Positions 40,347-47,546 of a stretch of 47,546 nucleotides of DNA are shown here, in pieces (the first letter of the stretch is position 1; each line of letters starts with the position of its first letter). The notes beneath the pieces were generated by a model. The model saw only the letters and a list, made by a program, of their open reading frames with translations. It was not told the origin of the DNA and did not search any database. The translations under genes and the position numbers were made by a program. Source of the stretch: Mucilaginibacter aquaedulcis (GTDB lineage: Bacteria > Bacteroidota > Bacteroidia > Sphingobacteriales > Sphingobacteriaceae); NCBI RefSeq assembly GCF_030409325.1, contig NZ_JAUFPR010000004.1, positions 1 through 47,546 on the forward strand, written 5' to 3'.

Positions 40347-41396
40347 ATGAACTTTACCGACGAACTGGTACAATGGTACCTTGAAAACAAGCGCGATTTG
40401 CCCTGGCGAAATACCACAAATGCTTATATCATATGGCTTTCGGAGATAATTTTGCAACAAACCCGCGTTGAACAGGGTCTTCCCTATTTTAACCGTTTTT
40501 TAGAACGTTACCCTGATGTAAGCAGCTTTGCCGCTGCCGATGAGGATGAAGTACTTAAGTTATGGCAGGGCTTGGGCTATTACTCCCGCGGGAGAAATAT
40601 GCTTAAAACAGCCCGCCTGGTACAGGAGCAATATAACGGTGTTTTCCCGAGCAGCTATGATGAGCTCATCAAACTTAAAGGTATTGGCGGATATACGGCA
40701 GCGGCCATCGCATCATTCTCAGCCAATGAGGCCAAAGCCGTTGTTGATGGCAATGTTTATCGGGTGCTTGCCCGCTACCTGGGTATTTATGAGCCGATCA
40801 ACTCCACCACGGGTAAAAAAATTTTTCAATCGCTCGCTAACGATTTTCTTAATAAGAAAAACCCCGCTTTGCATAATCAGGCCATGATGGAGTTTGGCGC
40901 TATGCTTTGCAAGCCTAAAAATCCGGGCTGCGGAATTTGCCCAGTTCATTTAAATTGTTACGCTTTTACGCATAACGCAACTACTGCCTTACCCGTTAAA
41001 TTAAAAACGGTAAAAGTGCGTGAGCGCTTTTTAAATTATTTTTTAGTAACCGATGGCGATACCGTTTTAATGAATAAAAGGGGCGATAAAGACATCTGGG
41101 CTAATATGTACGACCTCCCGCTGGTTGAAACCGACACTTTAATGCCTATTCATGAACTAAAGAATTTGCCGCAGGTTAAAGAGATTTTTGGGCCCGATAT
41201 TGAATTATCCGAAAGTTTGATCCCTGTTCACAAGCATATACTTACCCACCAGCGTCTGTTTTTACGGCTCATAAAAACACCTTCAAAGCCTCTTAAATTG
41301 CAACCAAACTGGTTTTATTCATCTGTTGAAAACCTGCATAGTTTCGCATTGCCTAAAGCCATTTTTATATTAGTAGAAAATATTTTTAATTTATAA
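40347..41396 (+). CDS. mutY: A/G-specific adenine glycosylase
   Basis: MutY removes adenine paired with 8-oxoguanine. The 349-residue protein has RDLPWRNTTNAYIIWLSEIILQQTRVEQG with the catalytic Glu, the helix-hairpin-helix LKGIGGYTAAAIASF, the catalytic Asp in AVVDGNVYRVLAR, and the four [4Fe-4S] ligands C188, C195, C198 and C204 (CKPKNPGCGICPVHLNC). The C-terminal Nudix-like domain that reads 8-oxoG is present (LMNKRGDKDIWANMYDLPLVE). ssb follows after 24 bp and the two are probably cotranscribed. Confidence 0.97.
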   Translation: MNFTDELVQWYLENKRDLPWRNTTNAYIIWLSEIILQQTRVEQGLPYFNRFLERYPDVSSFAAADEDEVLKLWQGLGYYSRGRNMLKTARLVQEQYNGVFPSSYDELIKLKGIGGYTAAAIASFSANEAKAVVDGNVYRVLARYLGIYEPINSTTGKKIFQSLANDFLNKKNPALHNQAMMEFGAMLCKPKNPGCGICPVHLNCYAFTHNATTALPVKLKTVKVRERFLNYFLVTDGDTVLMNKRGDKDIWANMYDLPLVETDTLMPIHELKNLPQVKEIFGPDIELSESLIPVHKHILTHQRLFLRLIKTPSKPLKLQPNWFYSSVENLHSFALPKAIFILVENIFNL

Positions 41397-41420
41397 AATA
41401 ATTATCCGTTATTTTATGGC

Positions 41421-41834
41421 ATGTCTGGAATTAATAAAGTAATACTTGTAGGTCATTTGGGTAAAGATCCGGAGACGCGCAGTTTAGAGGGTGGGGTATC
41501 GGTAACCAGTTTCCCTCTGGCTACTTCTGAAACCTATAATAAGGATGGCCGCAAGGTTGAGCAAACCGAATGGCACAACATTGTAATGTGGCGCGGACTG
41601 GCCGATATGGCTGCCAAATATTTACAGAAAGGCCGCCTGGTTTATATAGAGGGCAAGCTGCGCACCCGCTCATTTGAAGACAAGGAAGGCATTAAAAAAT
41701 ACACTACCGAGGTGGTAGCAGAAAACTTTACCCTGCTTGGCCGCAAAAGTGATTTTGATGGCGATTCCCGGACACTTCCTAAATCTGCCGATACTTATTT
41801 TAATGGAACAACTGATAATGATTCTGCCTATTGA
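41421..41834 (+). CDS. ssb: Single-stranded DNA-binding protein
   Basis: A 137-residue SSB: the OB fold covers residues 1-110 (INKVILVGHLGKDPETR, VTSFPLATSETY, EQTEWHNIVMWRGLADMAAKYLQKGRLVYIEGKLRTRSF, TEVVAENFTLLG). The C-terminal tail is short and ends TDNDSAY, not the acidic DDDIPF tip that recruits partner proteins in most SSBs. It may be a secondary SSB, or the tail may have drifted. It follows mutY by 24 bp and ends at a shared terminator. Confidence 0.94.
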   Translation: MSGINKVILVGHLGKDPETRSLEGGVSVTSFPLATSETYNKDGRKVEQTEWHNIVMWRGLADMAAKYLQKGRLVYIEGKLRTRSFEDKEGIKKYTTEVVAENFTLLGRKSDFDGDSRTLPKSADTYFNGTTDNDSAY

Positions 41835-41867
41835 TAAAAACCTTACTTAATCCCATATCATATAACA

Positions 41868-41897
41868 AAAATGCCCGTAAGTGATTACGGGCATTTT
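41868..41897. terminator. Bidirectional terminator between ssb and the S9 peptidase gene
   Basis: AAAATGCCCGTAA-type arm at 41868-41880 pairs with its complement at 41885-41897 around a 4-base loop, with A and T runs at either end. Confidence 0.9.
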
Positions 41898-41909
41898 ACT
41901 TTCGTCTGT

Positions 41910-44096
41910 TTATCTGCCACCCGGCGGGCAATATTGGTTTAAGTAACGGGTAAATAAGGTTTTTAAATGCAGGTTGGTGCCCTCTCCTTCCGAAATACTG
42001 TGTGTACGATTAGGGTATGACATTAACTCAAACTGGCGGTTATATTTCACCAGCTCGTTGATCAGCTCCTCAGCGTTTTTATAATGCACATTGTCATCGC
42101 CTGTACCATGTATGTACAACAGGTTGCCGCGCAGATTTTTGGCATAAGTAACCGGCGAGCCTTTGATAAAAGCAGCACGGCCTTCGGCATCAACAGGCAC
42201 ACCCATGTAACGCTCCTGGTATATGTTATCATACGTTAATTGATCGCCAACAGCGGCCACAGCTATACCTGTTTTGTAAATATCAGGATATTGAAACATC
42301 AGGTTAAGCGTTGATGAACCACCGCCGCTCCAACCATGAACGGCTATGCGTGTTGAATCAACAAATGGCCATTTCAGTATCTCTTTTGCAGCCATTGCCT
42401 GATCGCGGATATTCACAATGCCGATATTCTTGTAAACAGCCTTGCGCCATGCCGTGCCTTTAGGGGCCGGGGCACCGCGTCCTTCAACCGACATGTAGAT
42501 GTATCCATCATCGGCCATGCTGCCTGCGTACAACCTGTTATTGCCGGCACCCCAGGTATCGGTAACGGTTTGCGAGGCCGGTTCGCCATAAACTATAAAT
42601 ACAACAGGGTATTTTTTATGCGGATCAAAATTGGTTGGCTTTTTCATCCAGCCATCCATTTCAATATCATCAACCGTTTTTACCTTAAAAAACTCGGTTT
42701 TATTTTTCGCATCCTTATTTAAGGTCACTACATTGCCGCCGATGTGCTTATGCTCGGGCAGGGTAACAACCTCGCTCACCGGAGGAGTGTAACTGTTCGA
42801 AAAATTATGCAGGGCTACCTTACCGTTTGGTGAAATATCATAGCTATGCGTTCCGGGTTCATCCGCAGGCGAAACACGTTCCGGCTTTGTACCTCCGCTA
42901 ATTTTAATGCGGTATAAATACTTTTGGGTAGCATTATCCGGCGAGGCTATGAAATAAATATAGCCCGATGCCTCATCAATTAAATTAATGCTGATCACAT
43001 CGTAATTGCCCGGGGTTATCAGGCTTTCTTTACCCTCGCGGCTAACGCGGTAAATATGTTTCCAGCCATCTTTTTCGCTCACCCATAAAAAATCCTTGCC
43101 TTTATTAATCCACTCCCATCCGCTTGGGTCGCCGGCGTTCCAGCGTTCTTTTCCATCAATCCAGGCATTGCTTTTTTCTTCGCGTATCATGCGGGTGGTT
43201 CCGTTAGATACATTACCGATAAATACACGGCTTTCGGTTTGGGCACGATTAAGCTGCTCCAGGATAATTTCGTTGGAGTTCAGTGTCCATTCCATTCTTG
43301 GTATATAGTGTTGTACAGCATCACCCGGGGTGTTTATCCAATTGATTTTCCCAGTGCTGATATCTACCACACCCACTTTACATGAACTTGGGTCCTGTCC
43401 GGCAACCGGGTACTCAACCGGCACCACATATGGGTATATAGAATCGGTAGTGTTCAACATCAGGTAGCTTTTTATTTTGGTGGCATCAATTTGCCAGTAA
43501 GCTATCGATTTGCTATCGGGCGACCAGCGGAAGCCATCGCGGCAGCCAAATTCTTCTTCATAAGCCCAGTCAAAGGTACCGTTGATCAGCTTAGTACTGC
43601 CATCGGTGGTTAATTGTTTAACCGAACCATCGGCCAGTGTTTCCACATAAATATTATGTCCGCTCACATAGGCAGCCTTTAAACCATCGGGCGAAAATTT
43701 AGCAAACATCAGCGATGATGCTGGCAGGCTTTTACCCAGTTGCCAAAGCTTTTTGGTGCCGGTGTCGTATACCCAATAATCGCCCCGGGTATCATAACGC
43801 CATACCTTTTTGGTATTGTTGTTGATGAGCACCTTTTGACCATCGGCCGATAAAGTAAACCTTTTAACACCTATATATTGCTGCCCCTGCGGGGTAAGCA
43901 TTTCCTTACTTATCCATAGTGTTTTTTTGCTGGTATCACGAGTGTCCAGTATCCGGATGCCATCGTCAGTAATTTTGTAATACTGGTAACCGTCCTTAGT
44001 CCAGTGTTGGGGTGCCCTTTGTGCATTTGCTGTATAGCCAGCCAAAATGAGCAATACAGTTGTTAGGAATAATGATCCCGAACGAAAAAAATTCAT
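41910..44096 (-). CDS. S9 family prolyl oligopeptidase, dipeptidyl peptidase IV type
   Basis: A 728-residue secreted peptidase. It has a signal peptide (LLILAGYTANAQR), an N-terminal beta-propeller (DPPIV_N, residues about 60-440, with FSPDGLKAAYV, DWAYEEEFGCRDGFRWSPDSKSIAYW) and a C-terminal alpha/beta hydrolase domain. The nucleophile is Ser590 in HGWSGGG, the acid is in HGTGDDNVHY, and the His is in YPNRTHSISEG. The DWVYEEE-like motif is that of DPP IV. It probably cleaves Xaa-Pro dipeptides in the periplasm for nutrition. It is divergent from a serine hydrolase gene. Confidence 0.94.
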   Translation of the reverse strand: MNFFRSGSLFLTTVLLILAGYTANAQRAPQHWTKDGYQYYKITDDGIRILDTRDTSKKTLWISKEMLTPQGQQYIGVKRFTLSADGQKVLINNNTKKVWRYDTRGDYWVYDTGTKKLWQLGKSLPASSLMFAKFSPDGLKAAYVSGHNIYVETLADGSVKQLTTDGSTKLINGTFDWAYEEEFGCRDGFRWSPDSKSIAYWQIDATKIKSYLMLNTTDSIYPYVVPVEYPVAGQDPSSCKVGVVDISTGKINWINTPGDAVQHYIPRMEWTLNSNEIILEQLNRAQTESRVFIGNVSNGTTRMIREEKSNAWIDGKERWNAGDPSGWEWINKGKDFLWVSEKDGWKHIYRVSREGKESLITPGNYDVISINLIDEASGYIYFIASPDNATQKYLYRIKISGGTKPERVSPADEPGTHSYDISPNGKVALHNFSNSYTPPVSEVVTLPEHKHIGGNVVTLNKDAKNKTEFFKVKTVDDIEMDGWMKKPTNFDPHKKYPVVFIVYGEPASQTVTDTWGAGNNRLYAGSMADDGYIYMSVEGRGAPAPKGTAWRKAVYKNIGIVNIRDQAMAAKEILKWPFVDSTRIAVHGWSGGGSSTLNLMFQYPDIYKTGIAVAAVGDQLTYDNIYQERYMGVPVDAEGRAAFIKGSPVTYAKNLRGNLLYIHGTGDDNVHYKNAEELINELVKYNRQFELMSYPNRTHSISEGEGTNLHLKTLFTRYLNQYCPPGGR

Positions 44097-44202
44097 ATCC
44101 GATGTTGTTTTAATTAGATTGCGGCTTCATTTAATAATTAAGCAAAGCCGCCGTAAATTTTGCATTAAATTAGCACATTCAAGCGTCTAAAAATTTTGTG
44201 TA

Positions 44203-45735
44203 ATGAAAAAAATACTCTTTTTACTACTTATTTCCATTTCATTTATCACGATAACTCAAGCCCAACATCTCGACCGGAGCAAGTTTATAAAAGATAGTCT
44301 TGACCTTTATGTAAGCCGCGCCCTTACCAACTGGCGCGTTCCCGGCGTTGCGGTTTGTATAGTAAAAGACAATAAAATAGTACTGATAAAGGGTTATGGC
44401 ATAAAGGAACTCGGCCTCATAAACCCCGTGGATGTAAACACCCTGTTCATGATCGGTAGTAATACCAAGGCCTTTACCGCTACCGCGCTGGCCATGTTGC
44501 AGGCCAACAATAAACTTTCGCTTGATGATAAGGTAACCAAATACATCCCCGAGTTTAAGCTGGAAAACAAATTGGCGGGTCAGGAGGCCATAGTGCGCGA
44601 TCTGCTTTGCCACCGCCTGGGTTTTCAAACCTTTCAGGGCGATTTTACTTTTTATAATACTAACCTTACCCGTCAACAGATTATAGCCAAATTAGGCGAA
44701 CTTAAAGCACCTTATGCCTTCCGCACCAAGTGGGGATACACCAACGCCGCGTTTTTAACAGCCGGCGAGATCATTCCGCGGGTAACCGGGGGCAAATCAT
44801 GGGAGGCCTATATTAAGGAAGCCATTTTTGCTCCGCTGGGAATGACCAACTCACTGGCCCTGTCTAAAGATCTGCCTAAATCACTTAACCGTACCGCACC
44901 GCATACCCTGGTAGATGGTAGGTTAACCGCCATACCTTATTGCCAGATAGACGGCCTTGCCCCTGCTGGAGCCATCAGCTCATCGGCAAGTGATATGAGT
45001 AAATGGGTACTGGCATTATTAAACAACGGCAAGGTAGGCAACCGCCAGGTTATACCGCAAGCTGCCATACAAGCTACCCGCGAACCGCAGGATATTGTAG
45101 GCAGCCAGTTTCATTTAAATGGCGAAAATAATTTTGAACTATACGGGCTTGGCTGGTTTATTCAGGATTATGCCAACCACCGGCTTGTTATGCATGATGG
45201 AGGCGTAAACGGCTATCTGTCATCAGTAACTCTTTCACCTCAGGATAACCTGGGCATTGTGATATTAACCAATACCGATCAAAACCTGTTTTTTGAGGCC
45301 TTGCGCTGGGAAATTCTTGATGCATACTTTGGTCGCGGCTATCGCAATTACAGTGATGAGTACTTAAAGGAATTTAAAACACGCGCAAGCACCCAGCAAG
45401 CCGAAGATAAAAAACTGCGCGATTCCGTACTATTAAACCTTCGTCCTGCATTACCTGCTAATGCCTACACCGGTAAATACACCAACGGCATTTATGGCAC
45501 AATGACCGTTACCCAGGGCGAAAACAATGACCTGGAAATGCGTTTTGAGCACCACCCAACCATGTTTGCCAAGCTACAGCCTTTGGGCGGCAACCGGTTT
45601 TATGTAACTTTTTCTGATGCTACGCTGGGCAAAGCAGTATTTCCGTTCACGGTTCAAAACGGACAGGTAAGCAGCGTAAAGGTTAAAGTAGCCGATTTTA
45701 TAGAGCGTAACCCTTATGAGTTTAAAAAGGAGTAG
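44203..45735 (+). CDS. Serine hydrolase of the class C beta-lactamase/DD-peptidase superfamily
   Basis: A 510-residue secreted protein with signal peptide ending ITITQA. The beta-lactamase domain (about 28-390) has the SxxK nucleophile Ser86-Asn-Thr-Lys89 (MIGSNTKAF), the second motif Tyr179-Thr-Asn181 (KWGYTNAAF) and HDGGVNGY as the third. A C-terminal DUF3471-like beta domain follows (YTGKYTNGIYGTMTV, FYVTFSDATLGKAVFPF). Such proteins are esterases or peptidases more often than true beta-lactamases. The first two motifs are intact, so activity is likely; the substrate is unknown. Confidence 0.92.
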   Translation: MKKILFLLLISISFITITQAQHLDRSKFIKDSLDLYVSRALTNWRVPGVAVCIVKDNKIVLIKGYGIKELGLINPVDVNTLFMIGSNTKAFTATALAMLQANNKLSLDDKVTKYIPEFKLENKLAGQEAIVRDLLCHRLGFQTFQGDFTFYNTNLTRQQIIAKLGELKAPYAFRTKWGYTNAAFLTAGEIIPRVTGGKSWEAYIKEAIFAPLGMTNSLALSKDLPKSLNRTAPHTLVDGRLTAIPYCQIDGLAPAGAISSSASDMSKWVLALLNNGKVGNRQVIPQAAIQATREPQDIVGSQFHLNGENNFELYGLGWFIQDYANHRLVMHDGGVNGYLSSVTLSPQDNLGIVILTNTDQNLFFEALRWEILDAYFGRGYRNYSDEYLKEFKTRASTQQAEDKKLRDSVLLNLRPALPANAYTGKYTNGIYGTMTVTQGENNDLEMRFEHHPTMFAKLQPLGGNRFYVTFSDATLGKAVFPFTVQNGQVSSVKVKVADFIERNPYEFKKE

Positions 45736-45743
45736 TTTCTTTT

Positions 45744-45838
45744 AGTTTTGAGTTTTCAGTAATGGGTTTTGAGTTTGAAAATAACTCTTTTTCTAATAAA
45801 ATTTTAAACTCACTACTGAAAGCTCACTACTCAAAACT
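45744..45838. repeat. Facing heptad arrays (anchor AGT/ACT) between convergent genes
   Basis: Left arm: AGT at 45744, 45751, 45758, GGT at 45765 and AGT at 45772, exactly 7 bp apart. Right arm: ACT at 45808, 45815, GCT at 45822, ACT at 45829 and 45836, also exactly 7 bp apart. The arms are inverted relatives and fill the gap between the serine hydrolase and the next gene. Confidence 0.85.
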
Positions 45839-45839
45839 A

Positions 45840-46151
45840 TTAAAACTTCAGATTAGCTTTAAGCCATTCCTGAACTTCTTGCTGCAGGGTAATTTCGGGC
45901 GGGAGTTTATCATGTATAAGTTTTTCCATTTTATTGCCCGTATTGGCAAAACGGTAATCCCAAAGTATCATGAGTTTATTAATAAGGTAAACCATCTCAT
46001 TGCCCTCCTCCCTGGTAAACGGGGTCGAATCGGGTTTGCCGTTTACACGCGGATCATTCTGGCCATATATGCTCCATTTATAATCGGTGTAATGCAAATT
46101 TCGTCTTGAAAAAAGGATCATATGTTGAGGAATTTCTTTAAAGATACGCAT
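45840..46151 (-). CDS. Conserved-looking small protein of unknown function
   Basis: A 103-residue cytoplasmic protein without signal peptide or membrane segment. It has an N-terminal strand-rich part (RNLHYTDYKWSIYGQNDPRVNG) and a helical C-terminal half (REEGNEMVYLINKLMILWDY, then a helix with KMEKLIHDKLPPEITLQQEVQEWLKANLKF). Composition and codon use look coding and the ATG at 46151 is the first in frame. I do not recognise the family. It is convergent with the serine hydrolase and divergent from the M61 gene. Confidence 0.6.
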   Translation of the reverse strand: MRIFKEIPQHMILFSRRNLHYTDYKWSIYGQNDPRVNGKPDSTPFTREEGNEMVYLINKLMILWDYRFANTGNKMEKLIHDKLPPEITLQQEVQEWLKANLKF

Positions 46152-46258
46152 AATTAATCCGTATTGATGGAAACCGGGGTCATTAGCACCCCCAAAAGCT
46201 GGTAGGCTAATAATATTTCCTTGAATAATCGTAATTTCAGCGCTACTAATCAGGTTAC

Positions 46259-47546
46259 ATGAAAAAACTATTCTTAATTACTATTACCGCCTTATTTGCA
46301 TCTGCTGCTATTGCTCAGCAGGATCAACAAAAGGCAATTTATTACTCCGTATCGTTCCCTAATGCCGAGCATCATGAAGCAGAGATCGTGATGACTGTAC
46401 CCAACGCTCCAAATGTATTAAGGTTTCGCATGAGCCGTTCATCTGCCGGGCGATATGCCACACATGAGTTTGGCAAAAATATCTACAATGTTAAAGTAAC
46501 CGATATTCAAGGCACCCCACTACCCTTTAACCAAGTTGAAGGTGATGTTTATGAAGTGGGCCCTCACCCTGCTAATGTTAAAATAAGTTATACCCTGTTT
46601 GCTAACTGGACAGATGGAACCTATGCCAGCATTGAGCCCAGCCATGCCCACCTGAACATGCCTGCTGCTTTTATGTGGGTATTGGGCGAGGATAAACGGC
46701 CTGTTAAATTTGAATTTAACGATCTTGATAAATATGGATGGAAGGTTGCCTCCCAGCTAAAACACGAAGGTGCCAACGTTTACAGCGCGCCGAATATGCA
46801 GTACATGATGGATAGCCCTACCGAGCTTTCTAACTATAAAGTAACCAGCTGGAATGTTGCAAACAATGGCAAAAACGAGAAGATCAATTTAAGCATACAC
46901 TCAGATGATGACCAAAGTGTGGTTGACAACTTTGGCAAAATGGTTCAGAAAATGACGCTGGAAGAAAAGGGCGTTTTTGGCGAGTTGCCAGCTTATGACT
47001 ATGGTGAATATACCTTTTTGGCCGATATATACCCTACTACATCAGGCGATGGTATGGAGCACCGCAACTCTACCTGTATTGTTATCCCGGTTGAAAAAAT
47101 CGCCGGTAATGAAACCAATCTGTTAGGAGTATTTTCGCATGAGTACTTCCACAGCTGGAACGTGAAACGGATCCGCCCAAAATCATTGGAGCCCTTTAAC
47201 TTTGAAAAGGCCAACATGAGCAGCGAACTTTGGTTTGCCGAAGGCTTTACCCAATATTATGGCGAATTACTGCTTACCCGTTCGGGCTTTAACTCGCTTG
47301 ATGATTATTCACGCACACTTGCCGGCCTGGTAAACCAGATTTTGAATACGCCCGGCGCTGCAAATTACCCGGCAACACAAATGAGCCGTTATTCGGTATT
47401 TGCTGATGCAGGCGTATCTATCGATCCTAACAATAACGTAAACGATTTTACCAGTTATTATACTTACGGCGGTGCTATAGCTTTGGCTCTTGATCTGCGC
47501 CTGCGCAGCGAGTTTAACACCACACTTGATGATTATATGCGCCAGG
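46259..47546 (+). CDS. M61 family metallopeptidase (glycyl aminopeptidase type), 3' end missing
   Basis: The reading frame opens at ATG 46259 and is still open at the window edge after 429 codons. It has a signal peptide (ALFASAAIAQQ), an N-terminal beta domain (YYSVSFPNAEHHEAEIVMTV, LRFRMSRSSAGRYATHEF), and the peptidase domain. Zinc ligands are in HEYFH at 294-298, with the third ligand region WFAEGFTQYYGELLL (Glu328). HSWNVKRIRP right after the HExxH is diagnostic of M61. Full members are about 600 residues with a PDZ domain, which would lie beyond the edge. It probably acts in the periplasm on peptides with N-terminal Gly or Ala. Confidence 0.92.
   Translation, partial: MKKLFLITITALFASAAIAQQDQQKAIYYSVSFPNAEHHEAEIVMTVPNAPNVLRFRMSRSSAGRYATHEFGKNIYNVKVTDIQGTPLPFNQVEGDVYEVGPHPANVKISYTLFANWTDGTYASIEPSHAHLNMPAAFMWVLGEDKRPVKFEFNDLDKYGWKVASQLKHEGANVYSAPNMQYMMDSPTELSNYKVTSWNVANNGKNEKINLSIHSDDDQSVVDNFGKMVQKMTLEEKGVFGELPAYDYGEYTFLADIYPTTSGDGMEHRNSTCIVIPVEKIAGNETNLLGVFSHEYFHSWNVKRIRPKSLEPFNFEKANMSSELWFAEGFTQYYGELLLTRSGFNSLDDYSRTLAGLVNQILNTPGAANYPATQMSRYSVFADAGVSIDPNNNVNDFTSYYTYGGAIALALDLRLRSEFNTTLDDYMRQ

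Noticed and set aside
44203..45735. Antibiotic-resistance beta-lactamase
   Set aside because: The fold and motifs fit the broad serine hydrolase group with a DUF3471-like tail; nothing points to a resistance enzyme.

Overview
The window reads as chromosomal core DNA from a member of the Bacteroidota, most likely family Sphingobacteriaceae (Mucilaginibacter/Pedobacter-like). This rests on gene content (DUF4270 and DUF4920 proteins, a 29-residue AURKAIP1/COX24-type basic protein, a CarB without the usual C-terminal allosteric domain, YtxJ), on promoters of the TAnnTTTG type, on the near absence of Shine-Dalgarno sequences, and on the palindromic repeats between genes. I see no rRNA, tRNA, CRISPR array, prophage, transposase or defence island. 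The taxonomic call is inference.

Layout. 1-3.1 kb: start of a nagB-like gene (leaving the window), anmK (anhydro-MurNAc recycling) and a bifunctional NAD(P)HX repair gene. 3.4-8.0 kb, all on the minus strand: anti-sigma factor, ECF sigma factor, lipA, ytxJ, a 37-residue lipoprotein, ribH and a membrane-anchored TPR protein. 8.2-15.2 kb: recF with an overlapping DUF721/DciA-like gene, ndk on the opposite strand, then a DHH phosphoesterase, two FKBP isomerases, a TatD nuclease and asparaginase. 15.5-21.8 kb: an iron-uptake pair (PepSY membrane protein and TonB-dependent receptor) and divergent oxyR/catalase genes. 21.9-31.5 kb: glmS, DUF4270, a reduced GT5 glycogen-synthase-like protein, panC, panD, a lipoprotein and carB. 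31.6-35.2 kb: poorly characterised envelope proteins, including an acyl-carrier-like membrane protein and an NHL-repeat lipoprotein. 35.4-40 kb (minus): radA, RNase G, the 29-residue basic protein, a TPR protein and HU. 40.3-47.5 kb: mutY, ssb, an S9 peptidase, a serine hydrolase, a small conserved-looking protein and the start of an M61 peptidase.

How genes fit together: nagB, anmK and glmS handle amino sugars and cell-wall recycling; panC and panD make pantothenate; oxyR and catalase form a divergent peroxide-response pair with an OxyR-like half operator between them; the receptor and PepSY genes look iron-regulated through two copies of an 18-bp site; the sigma/anti-sigma pair follows lipA directly.

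The unusual material lies mostly between genes. (1) A family of 75-100 bp palindromic elements occurs near nagB and near lipA, and a third member sits in frame inside radA, adding 25 codons to the ATPase domain in the manner of Rickettsia palindromic elements. (2) At least eight noncoding stretches carry a short anchor triplet repeated with a strict 7-bp (or 8-bp) spacing, with a different anchor at each locus and often a second, inverted array facing the first. I know of no described Bacteroidota element of this kind. (3) Several promoters place the -7 box four bases before the ATG, which suggests leaderless mRNAs.
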